From Candidatus Roizmanbacteria bacterium CG_4_10_14_0_2_um_filter_39_13 (GTDB taxonomy: Bacteria; Patescibacteriota; Microgenomatia; UBA1406; GWC2-37-13), in NCBI GenBank assembly GCA_002792315.1, contig PFOB01000016.1, positions 1 through 35,063 of the forward strand: a stretch of 35,063 nt of DNA. Direction: 5' to 3'. Made by a program: the position numbers and the translations under genes. Each line of letters opens with the position of its first letter. The stretch's first letter is position 1. This document shows, one piece after another, positions 1-8,025 of the stretch. The notes under the pieces were generated by a model that was not told the DNA's origin, did not search any database, and saw only the letters and a program-made list of their open reading frames with translations.

Positions 1-546
1 ATAAACTGGCTTACAAATGGAATACTATTGAGAGTTATTGAAATATTGGGAAGAAATGGAAGAATGACTACTGCAATAATTGCGTATGAAATAAGCGCTT
101 TCAGTTCGCGGACATGAAGCTCCTCAACCATATTTTTTACTTGATCTTTATATGCAAGGATAATCATGAGTACAACTGCAATGGATAGCACGAGGGGAAT
201 TGGCAGTATGTTTATTGCAATAAGAAATCCGATGATAAAACTGATGATTGCTGCAAGTTCTGTTGTTATTCCGGTATCACGGCTGATATAGCTTGAAATA
301 GCGTAGTTTATGATAGTTAGAAGTAAAAAAGTGCCGCTTATGATTGACGAAAGTACCAATTGTTCGCCATTCAGGAGTCCTGCAATTGATCCTAAGAGGG
401 TAGTAAACGCAAAGGTCCGAACGCCAATTAGTGCGCCGGATCTATTTTTATGGTGGTCTTTTTTCTGATGAATCTCACGCTCCAAGCCAATTGCAGCGCC
501 AACTGCAAGTGCGATCAGAAGTTTGAGCGCGGCATTAAGTTCCATA
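1..546 (-). CDS. MgtC/SapB-like (DUF4010-like) multi-pass membrane protein, partial (3' end outside window)
   Basis: Reverse-strand open frame from ATG (544-546) to the window edge, translating as MELNAALKLLIALAVGAAIGLEREIHQKKDHHKNRSGALIGVRTFAFTTLLGSIAGLL..., typical of the MgtC N-terminus (GLEREx...GIRTF). It is not in the supplied ORF track because it has no stop. Confidence 0.8.
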
Positions 547-678
547 CATTAAATGTACCATAAAACACGTGGTTCATGAATCATCCTGAGAATACCTCAA
601 TTGATACTCAATGACCGTGTTTGACCTGCTGCAATGTGTACTCCAATCGGGTATAATAAGAATGCGAATTCAGACATT

Positions 679-2160
679 ATGTTAAAAAAAGCAGAAAATA
701 TACTCTCAAAAATTCCTTCAGCAGACTACGCTGATGTACGGATCGTGGATCAATCTTCAGAAGATGTCGCGACAAAAGATGGAGTTGTTGAAGCTTTAGA
801 ATCTTCACAATCACTTGGGTACAATGTTCGCATTCTCAAAGATGGTGTTTGGGGTTTTGCGGCATCGTTTGATTTGAGTGAAAAGGGGATTGATGAAACG
901 ATCAAAAAAGCGCTCGCCATTGTCAAGGCCTCAACTGCACATAAAACCTCCAATGTTCAACTCGACGAGCTTGAACCAATTATTGATAGTTACAAAACGC
1001 CCATAAAAGAAGACCCATTTCAAGTCCCGATGGAGGAGAAAATAAAGATTCTTCTTGCGGCTGATAATGCACAAAAAGTAAGTGATAAAATTGCGGTCAC
1101 GCAAGCCTCTTATCAGGCAAACCGCGAGCGAAAATATTTTGTCTCAAGCATCGGTTCAAAAATTGATCAAGATATCGTGTGGACGGGAGCGGGAACCGAT
1201 ACGACCGCAGTTGATGGACCAGAGCTTCAAAATCGCTCTTATCCAAATTCGTTCCGTGGACAAAATCAGACCCGTGGATTTGAGTTGGTTCGTGAGCTTG
1301 AGCTTGAGAAACATGCCCCAAAATATGCGCAAGAAGCAGTTGAGCTTCTCACGGCAGATACATGTCCCACCGGAGAATTTGACATCATCCTTGACGGAAA
1401 TCAACTTGCGCTTCAAATCCATGAAAGCTGTGGTCATGCGGTCGAGCTTGATCGCGTACTAGGTTATGAGGCCTCATATGCGGGCACGAGCTTTTTGACG
1501 ACAGAAAAATTGTTTAACTTTCAATATGGATCAGATATTGTAAATCTCACCGCAGATGCTACTATCCCGGGTGGTTTGGGAACCTTTGGATATGATGATG
1601 AAGGAGTGCCCGCACAACGGACCTATTTAGTGAAGGAAGGGAAGTTTCAAGATTATATTACCTCTCGAGACACCGTTTCAAAACTTCACGACCTAAATCC
1701 AAATTATAATAAAAAAAGCAATGGTACAGTACGTGCATCATCGTGGAGTAGATTACCAATGATTCGAATGACCAATATCAATTTAGAGCCCGGTGGAGAA
1801 GCGGGGACGGGGAAAGCATGGTCGCTTGATGAGATGATTGCTGATACGAAATATGGTATTTTCATGTCAACCAATCGCTCGTGGAGTATTGACGACCGAA
1901 GGTACAACTTTCAGTTCGGTACCGAAATCGCTTGGGAGATCAAAGATGGGAAGCTTGGCCGAATGCTCAAAAATCCGACATATCAGGGAATTACCCCTCA
2001 GTTTTGGAACAGTTGTGATGCCATATGTGGACGACCGGAGTGGACGGTCTGGGGGACGCCAAACTGTGGCAAAGGGCAACCAAGTCAAGTGATGTACACG
2101 GGGCACGGTGCGAGTCCTGCGCGATTTAAGAAGGTAAAAGTTGGTGTTGTAAAGTGGTAA
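679..2160 (+). CDS. tldD: TldD-family metalloprotease subunit
   Basis: ORF 634..2160; the likely start is the internal ATG at 679 (MLKKAENILSKIP). Contains the HExxxH motif HESCGH and GGLGTFGYDDEGVPAQRT, typical of TldD. Confidence 0.93.
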   Translation: MLKKAENILSKIPSADYADVRIVDQSSEDVATKDGVVEALESSQSLGYNVRILKDGVWGFAASFDLSEKGIDETIKKALAIVKASTAHKTSNVQLDELEPIIDSYKTPIKEDPFQVPMEEKIKILLAADNAQKVSDKIAVTQASYQANRERKYFVSSIGSKIDQDIVWTGAGTDTTAVDGPELQNRSYPNSFRGQNQTRGFELVRELELEKHAPKYAQEAVELLTADTCPTGEFDIILDGNQLALQIHESCGHAVELDRVLGYEASYAGTSFLTTEKLFNFQYGSDIVNLTADATIPGGLGTFGYDDEGVPAQRTYLVKEGKFQDYITSRDTVSKLHDLNPNYNKKSNGTVRASSWSRLPMIRMTNINLEPGGEAGTGKAWSLDEMIADTKYGIFMSTNRSWSIDDRRYNFQFGTEIAWEIKDGKLGRMLKNPTYQGITPQFWNSCDAICGRPEWTVWGTPNCGKGQPSQVMYTGHGASPARFKKVKVGVVKW

Positions 2161-2174
2161 GAAATAACAAAACT

Positions 2175-3509
2175 ATGTTAGGAGAAGAAAAATTAAAACA
2201 AATAGCACAAAAAGCACTCTCATTTTCAAATGCTTACCAAGCTGAAGTATTACTTTCAGTTTCGGGAAATGCATTGACTCGTTTTGCAAACAATCAAATT
2301 CATCAGAATGTCGCATGGAAAAATCTGGGAATTTCAGCCCGGGTGATTATTGATAAAAAAATTGGTGTTGCAAGTACGAATGCTTTTGATAATGAGTCCC
2401 TCAAAGACGTAATTGCCCGTGCTACCGAGCTTGCCAATCTGCAAGAACCAGATCCCGGATTTGTTTCTCTGCCAAAGCCACAAAAAATAATAAAAGTGTC
2501 AGATGATATTCACCATGCAACTGAAGAAGAGATGGCGGCTGGCGCTCATATCGTGATCAAAAAAGCTCAGAAAGAAAATCTGATCGCTTCTGGCGCATAT
2601 GCAAATGATGTCTCAGAGCTTGCGGTCGCAAACTCACTCGGTGTCTGGGCACATCATGCCGGTTCATCCTGCAATCTTTCAACAATCGTGCTTGGTAAAG
2701 ATTCGAGTGGATTTGCCGCAGATGTCGCACGAACCCCTTCGGAAGTCAATGCAGAATTAGTCGCTGAAACGGCAGTACAAAAAACTCTTGAAAGTAAAAA
2801 TCCACAAGATATTGAGCCGGGAGAATACGAAGTCATTTTAGAGCCACAAGCGGTATCTGAAATGATGGCATTTTTTCAATGGTATGGGCCAAATGCACGT
2901 ATTTATCATGAAGGAGCGAGTCCGCTTTCAGGCAAAATGGGCACCCAAGTTTTTGGTAAAAATATCACGATCATCGATGACCCATTTCATGAAAGTGTCT
3001 TTCCTATGCCCTTTGATTTTGAAGGGCAACCAAAAAAAGCGATTACATTTATAAAAAATGGCGTCCTTGAAAATATTGCTTACGATTCTTATCATGCATT
3101 GAAGTATCATCAAAAAAATACTGGGCATGCACTTCCCGCACCAAATACCATGGGACCCATTCCGCTCCACATGTATATTGCAGCAGGGGATAAGACACGA
3201 GATGCGATGATCAATAATGTAAAGCGCGGTCTTCTTGTCACGAGACTTTGGTATGTACGAGTATTAAATCCAAAAATGCTCAATGTCACCGGCATGACAC
3301 GGGACGCGACATTTCTCATAGAAAATGGAAAAATTATTCGACCCGTTAAAAACCTTAGATTCAATCAAAGTATTCCAGAGGCCCTAAACAATGTGGTTGG
3401 CATTGAAAACAAACTGACGCCCTTGGCCAGTTTTGAAGGAGAGATGATTAGTCTTGCGCCAACATTGCATATTAGTAAATGGGAATTTAGTAGTGCAACT
3501 CTGTTTTGA
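2175..3509 (+). CDS. tldE: TldE/PmbA-family protein (partner of TldD)
   Basis: ORF 2154..3509 directly downstream of tldD; likely start at 2175. TldE/PmbA-like sequence (SGNALTRFANNQIHQNV...) without the HExxxH motif. Confidence 0.88.
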   Translation: MLGEEKLKQIAQKALSFSNAYQAEVLLSVSGNALTRFANNQIHQNVAWKNLGISARVIIDKKIGVASTNAFDNESLKDVIARATELANLQEPDPGFVSLPKPQKIIKVSDDIHHATEEEMAAGAHIVIKKAQKENLIASGAYANDVSELAVANSLGVWAHHAGSSCNLSTIVLGKDSSGFAADVARTPSEVNAELVAETAVQKTLESKNPQDIEPGEYEVILEPQAVSEMMAFFQWYGPNARIYHEGASPLSGKMGTQVFGKNITIIDDPFHESVFPMPFDFEGQPKKAITFIKNGVLENIAYDSYHALKYHQKNTGHALPAPNTMGPIPLHMYIAAGDKTRDAMINNVKRGLLVTRLWYVRVLNPKMLNVTGMTRDATFLIENGKIIRPVKNLRFNQSIPEALNNVVGIENKLTPLASFEGEMISLAPTLHISKWEFSSATLF

Positions 3510-3547
3510 TGTTCTTTGTTATTAATTTTCACATCAGTTGAAATAGT

Positions 3548-4624
3548 ATGAAACAGATTGACCAGATATTAAAAAAAACAGGAATAATTAAGGTATCTCC
3601 AGACGATACTCTTTCAAGCGCTTTAGGAAAGCTTGCAAGTTCTCATGATGCTGCATTCGTTTTTGACGCATCAGATAAATTTTTAGGAGTGATCAATCCC
3701 TATTACACATTGATCAAATCTTCGGCTTTTGATGCAAGCACCAAAGTGGCACATGCGCTTTTTCATCCCCCCCACATTGATACAAAAGATTCATTGGTCC
3801 GTATTGTTCAGTTATTGAATGAATCTAAAATTCATTATCTTCCGGTATTTGATGATGAAAAAAAATTTCTTGGAATCACTTCAGCACGACGAATTCTTGC
3901 ATTTATGCAAAACCTGGATGTCGCAAAGCTTAAGATTGGTCAAATGCCTCATACACAGAAAGGGAAAGTTATCACGGTAAAACTTGATGATCCGATATCT
4001 AAGGCACAACAATTATTTAAGGAATATAAAACATCAAAAATAGTTGTCGTAGATAAAAATGATCGTCTTAAAGGAATATTGAGTCATTATGATCTTATTC
4101 CTTTTATCATGGCTCCGGGAAATAAATCTCGACGAGGAGGAAGAGGAGAGCAAACTCAGTTTAAGAACACTCCAGTGAAAAATTATGTGAAAACGACCGT
4201 TCTTACGCTTAACGAACAAAACACTGTTGCTGAGGTAATTGAACAAGTTTTGTCAAAACTCATTGGAAGTATCATTTTGGTCGATCATGAATCACGTCCT
4301 ATGGGAATTGTGACAACACGCGATATTCTTGATCTATTACGAATTGACAAGAAGAAGAAAAATGTTTTGATTACTACGAAAAATCTTTCAAAACATCATG
4401 TGGTAACATTTAATGACTTTGAAAAATATATCACCGAGTATATTCAGAGAACTGAGCCAATAGCATCGGCAAGTATCATTTATGAGGGAGAAAAAAACGA
4501 CCGACTCTTTAAATTAACTGTTCATTTGACGCCATATAAAGGAAAACCAATCGTCATTTCCCGAGAGGGAAAGGACTTTTCGAAACTCCTACAGGACGTG
4601 AAAGAAGTAGTGAGAAGAGGATAA
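3548..4624 (+). CDS. CBS-domain protein (multiple CBS repeats) with an extra C-terminal alpha/beta domain
   Basis: 358 aa; repeated CBS signatures (VSPDDTLSSALGKL, VKLDDPISKAQQLFKEYKTSKIVVVD, GIVTTRDILDLL) and a C-terminal segment not explained by CBS. Confidence 0.8.
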   Translation: MKQIDQILKKTGIIKVSPDDTLSSALGKLASSHDAAFVFDASDKFLGVINPYYTLIKSSAFDASTKVAHALFHPPHIDTKDSLVRIVQLLNESKIHYLPVFDDEKKFLGITSARRILAFMQNLDVAKLKIGQMPHTQKGKVITVKLDDPISKAQQLFKEYKTSKIVVVDKNDRLKGILSHYDLIPFIMAPGNKSRRGGRGEQTQFKNTPVKNYVKTTVLTLNEQNTVAEVIEQVLSKLIGSIILVDHESRPMGIVTTRDILDLLRIDKKKKNVLITTKNLSKHHVVTFNDFEKYITEYIQRTEPIASASIIYEGEKNDRLFKLTVHLTPYKGKPIVISREGKDFSKLLQDVKEVVRRG

Positions 4625-4635
4625 GCAACCTTCCC

Positions 4636-4671
4636 TTGACAAATACTAAACTACTAGTATACTAGTATGTA
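4636..4671 (+). promoter_or_regulatory. sigma70-type promoter for trpR: TTGACA (4636-4641), 16 bp spacer, TATACT (4658-4663)
   Basis: Direct match to -35/-10 hexamers. The predicted start site (~4670) coincides with the trpR ATG at 4671. Confidence 0.8.
4652..4667. promoter_or_regulatory. Candidate TrpR operator, 16-bp perfect palindrome TACTAGTATACTAGTA
   Basis: Perfect dyad. Matches the symmetric E. coli trp operator core TACTAGTTAACTAGTA at 14 of 16 positions (only the central dinucleotide differs), overlaps the -10, and lies just upstream of a TrpR-like gene and the trp operon. Confidence 0.85.
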
Positions 4672-4919
4672 TGTCAAACTTTAATGATCTGACTCGAATC
4701 TTAACTGATATCGATTCAGAAAGCGAAATGACCAATTTTCTCAACGGGCTTTTGACGCCAAAAGAGCGTGAGGAGTTTGTACGACGACTTGATATTATCA
4801 AAATGCTTAAAAAAGGAATGCCACAACATACGATTGCGGAGAAACTTGGGGTTGGGGTTGCAACCGTGACACGGGGATCAAAGGAGATACAGATGGGAAG
4901 ATTTAAAAATATTGCTTGA
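4671..4919 (+). CDS. trpR: TrpR-like repressor
   Basis: 82 aa; LLTPKEREEFVRRLDIIKMLKKGMPQHTIAEKLGVGVATVTRGSKEI resembles TrpR (LLTPDERE..., G.ATITRGSN) in the HTH region. Confidence 0.88.
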   Translation: MSNFNDLTRILTDIDSESEMTNFLNGLLTPKEREEFVRRLDIIKMLKKGMPQHTIAEKLGVGVATVTRGSKEIQMGRFKNIA

Positions 4920-4954
4920 ATCTCTTAATTTGTATTCATTATTCTGATAAAAAC

Positions 4955-5023
4955 ATGAAAAATAAATTTACAAAATCAATCTGGCAGTCTTGGCACACCC
5001 TCAAACAGGAGGATTTATTATGA
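4955..5023 (+). CDS. trpL: Putative trp leader peptide MKNKFTKSIWQSWHTLKQEDLL* (22 aa, two Trp codons)
   Basis: Small ORF read directly from sequence (not in ORF track), located between trpR and the intrinsic terminator preceding trpE; TGG codons at 4982-4984 and 4991-4993. Confidence 0.78.
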   Translation: MKNKFTKSIWQSWHTLKQEDLL

Positions 5024-5051
5024 TGGATACATAAGAATTATCTTTCGTAAC

Positions 5052-5079
5052 AAACTCTCCGAAATGGAGAGTTTTTTTT
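5052..5079 (+). terminator. Intrinsic terminator / trp attenuator (AAACTCTCC-GAAAT-GGAGAGTTT, run of 8 T)
   Basis: 9-bp stem with 5-nt loop; the T tract (5072-5079) supplies the last A-T pairs and continues as the U tail, 11 nt upstream of the likely trpE start (5091). Confidence 0.88.
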
Positions 5080-5090
5080 ATGAAACAAAT

Positions 5091-6452
5091 ATGAAAATAC
5101 CAAAGATATTGTTATCAAACAAACCACATTCCGCCAAAATTGCTGAAGATTTGGATTTTTTTGAATTGTTCAAAAAAATCCAAAATGATCAAGAAACCTG
5201 TTTTATCCTCGAATCATTGGGGGAGGAAAGTAACCGATCGAGATATTCGATTATTGGATTTGACCCTCAGATAATTGTCAGCTCAAAAGGGTCGGGCCTC
5301 ACTTTGTCCCAACAGGGAAAAACAGATGTCGAATACCAGAGCGATAATCCATATTTTGATCTTCAAAAACTCTTTCCAGATCGGGTGATGGCGCGAGATT
5401 ATGCCGGCGGCTTGATTGGATATCTGGGATTTGATTTATTTGAGAATATCGAACCATCAGTAAAAGTAAAGTCTCATCCTAATTTTGAACGATTGAAATT
5501 TGGCGTTTATACCGATGGCCTGGTATATGACAAAATGACTGGAGAGGTGTTTTACTTTTACTACAACAATAGTAGGTTTAATTTAGTCAAATCATACCTT
5601 GCAAAACAAATTGAAAAGACAAATGAGGTTTCTGTGACCTTCAAACAATATTCAATGACAAAACAACAATATGGAGATGTTTTCAGTAAGGTCAAAGAAG
5701 ATATTCGAGCAGGTTTCATTTTTCAGTGTGTGGTCGGATTTCAAGGAGAATACTTGATTGAGGGAAATGATATTGGTATATATGAAAAACTTCGGCGAGT
5801 GAACCCCTCACCACATATGTATTATTTAAAATTTGGCAAACAAAAAATTATCGGTGCAAGTCCTGAACTACTCTTTCGACTGAGAAACAACGATGTTGAG
5901 ACGTTTCCTTTGGCAGGAACAATACGTCGTGGAAAGGACATGAATGAAGATGTCAAACTAGCGCGAGCACTTCTCAATGATCCAAAAGAGCAGGCAGAAC
6001 ATAAAATGCTCGTAGATCTTCATCGAAATGACCTCGGGAGGATTGCAAAGGTTGGATCGATAAAGATTCAAAAATTGATGGATATAAAAAAATACAGTCA
6101 TGTGCAGCATATTTCGAGTGAGATATCTGGAACACTTGACGCACGTCAAGATATGTTTAGCGCCCTGGTGAGCTGTTATCCGGCGGGTACTCTTACCGGG
6201 GCGCCAAAGATAGAGGCGGTAAGGTTACTTGAAAAATATGAGACGAAGCCGCGTGGCGTTTATGGTGGCGCAGTCGGCTATTTTGGATTTAATGGCGATT
6301 GTGTGTTTGCCATACCCATTCGTTCGCTTTTTATTTCAGGAAACAAAGGATACACGCAAGCGGGAAGTGGTATCGTTCTGGACTCAGAAATTGACATTGA
6401 GTATGAAGAAATTATGAACAAGTTGAAAGCGATGGAGGTGACACTATCATGA
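5091..6452 (+). CDS. trpE: Anthranilate synthase component I
   Basis: Contains FILESLGEESNRSRYSIIGFDP, LAGTIRRGKDMNEDVKLA, PAGTLTGAPKIEAVRLLE. The track start at 5064 falls in the terminator loop, so 5091 (MKIPKILLSNK) is preferred. Confidence 0.96.
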   Translation: MKIPKILLSNKPHSAKIAEDLDFFELFKKIQNDQETCFILESLGEESNRSRYSIIGFDPQIIVSSKGSGLTLSQQGKTDVEYQSDNPYFDLQKLFPDRVMARDYAGGLIGYLGFDLFENIEPSVKVKSHPNFERLKFGVYTDGLVYDKMTGEVFYFYYNNSRFNLVKSYLAKQIEKTNEVSVTFKQYSMTKQQYGDVFSKVKEDIRAGFIFQCVVGFQGEYLIEGNDIGIYEKLRRVNPSPHMYYLKFGKQKIIGASPELLFRLRNNDVETFPLAGTIRRGKDMNEDVKLARALLNDPKEQAEHKMLVDLHRNDLGRIAKVGSIKIQKLMDIKKYSHVQHISSEISGTLDARQDMFSALVSCYPAGTLTGAPKIEAVRLLEKYETKPRGVYGGAVGYFGFNGDCVFAIPIRSLFISGNKGYTQAGSGIVLDSEIDIEYEEIMNKLKAMEVTLS

Positions 6453-7042
6453 AAATACTTATCATAGACAATTACGATTCATTCACCTTTAACTTGTATC
6501 AATTTGCGGGCGAAATATTATTGGAAGAAAAACTTGTGCCGAATATTACCGTAAAACGGAATGATGAGATCAATCTGTCACAAATACAAAAAGAAAGTTA
6601 TGATCACGTTATCATATCACCTGGGCCTGGAGATCCATCAGATGCAGCATATTTTGGCGTATGTGCCGACGTTATTTTGAAAATTGGTAAAACAATTCCG
6701 GTGTTGGGCGTGTGCTTAGGAATGCAAGGAATAGGACATTATTTTGGAGGCAAAATTGTCAAAGCCACGACTCCCATGCATGGAAAAACCAGTTGTATTT
6801 TCCATGATGAAAAAGGAGTGTTTAAAGGGCTGTCACAAAGACTGGAAGTGATGCGATACCACTCGCTTGTGGTTGATCGAAAAACAATACCCTCATGTCT
6901 TGAGATCACGGCAACATCACAAGTCACTGATGAGATCATGGGTCTTCGTCATAAATCATATCCGATAGAGGGAGTTCAATTTCATCCAGAATCTATTTTT
7001 ACCGAAAGCGGAAAACAGTTATTACGCAACTTTTTATTATGA
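6449..7042 (+). CDS. trpG: Anthranilate synthase component II (glutamine amidotransferase)
   Basis: 197 aa; IDNYDSFTFNL, SPGPGDPSDA, VLGVCLGMQ, GVQFHPESI; ATGA overlap with trpE. Confidence 0.96.
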   Translation: MKILIIDNYDSFTFNLYQFAGEILLEEKLVPNITVKRNDEINLSQIQKESYDHVIISPGPGDPSDAAYFGVCADVILKIGKTIPVLGVCLGMQGIGHYFGGKIVKATTPMHGKTSCIFHDEKGVFKGLSQRLEVMRYHSLVVDRKTIPSCLEITATSQVTDEIMGLRHKSYPIEGVQFHPESIFTESGKQLLRNFLL

Positions 7043-8025
7043 AAAACTTAACACGAATAGAGTCACAAAAACTTATCGAGCAAATGATGTCCGGCGAGAT
7101 ATCTCAGAAGGAAATGGCCAAAATTCTCAAAGACTTAGCTCAAAAAGGGGAAACCCTCGACGAGATTATCGGCGCTATTTATGCTATGAGGTCTCACATG
7201 AAGTCTATTCAAGCGCCAAATAGCTCGGTGGATACATGTGGCACCGGTGGGGATGGAAAAAACACATTCAACATATCGACTGCCGCGGCACTTGTTGTCG
7301 CTGGTGCCGGTGTACCGGTTGTAAAGCACGGTAATCGGAAAGCATCCAGCAAATGTGGGAGCGCCGATGTTCTTGAGGAGCTTGGCGTCAATATTAATCT
7401 CAAACCCTATCAAGCGGAGGAAATTCTTGAATCAATCGGAATCGTATTTCTTTTTGCTCCTATATACCATCCAGCAATGGCACAGGTTGTACCCATTCGC
7501 AAACAGTTAGGTATTCGAACCATATTTAATTTCCTTGGTCCATTTTGTAATCCGGCAAGAGTACGTCGACAGGTTATCGGCGTTCCAAATCTTGAAGTAT
7601 TAGAAACGCTTTCTCATGTTGCAACAGAGCTTGAATACAAATATTTGGCCCTTGTGACGAGCAGGGACGGAATTGATGAGATCAGTCCTACAGCGCCGTC
7701 TTTCATTCGAATAATTAAAAATTCACACGTATCATCACTACAGATAGATCCAAAGAAATATGGCATTCATCACGTTTCACTAGATGATATTATTGGCGGT
7801 GACGCGCGGAAAAATGCATCCATGATTCATTCGGTATTATCTGGAAAGAAGGGAACTCTACGCGATACTGTTCTGTTGAACGCAGCGATGACACTCCTTG
7901 TTTCTGGAAAAGCATTAGACATGAATCATGGTATCGAACTTGCGTCGAAATCTATCGATTCAGGAGCAGCAAAAAATATTTTAAAAGCACTTATTCATTC
8001 ATCAAATAATCATGAGCATTCTTGA
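7039..8025 (+). CDS. trpD: Anthranilate phosphoribosyltransferase
   Basis: 328 aa; DTCGTGGDGKNTFNISTAAALVVAGAGVPVVKHGNRKASSKCGSADVLEELG. Confidence 0.97.
   Translation: MKNLTRIESQKLIEQMMSGEISQKEMAKILKDLAQKGETLDEIIGAIYAMRSHMKSIQAPNSSVDTCGTGGDGKNTFNISTAAALVVAGAGVPVVKHGNRKASSKCGSADVLEELGVNINLKPYQAEEILESIGIVFLFAPIYHPAMAQVVPIRKQLGIRTIFNFLGPFCNPARVRRQVIGVPNLEVLETLSHVATELEYKYLALVTSRDGIDEISPTAPSFIRIIKNSHVSSLQIDPKKYGIHHVSLDDIIGGDARKNASMIHSVLSGKKGTLRDTVLLNAAMTLLVSGKALDMNHGIELASKSIDSGAAKNILKALIHSSNNHEHS

Noticed and set aside
1097-1321. Minus-strand ORF (74 aa) and similar shadow ORFs at 1156-1437, 1867-2106, 9643-9960, 10341-10586, 30542-30853, 33760-34317
   Set aside because: They lie antisense or out of frame to strongly supported genes and show no family motifs.
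679-3509. TldD/TldE as part of a RiPP (microcin-like) cluster
   Set aside because: No small precursor ORF or modification enzyme nearby; the pair is explained by general proteolytic maturation.
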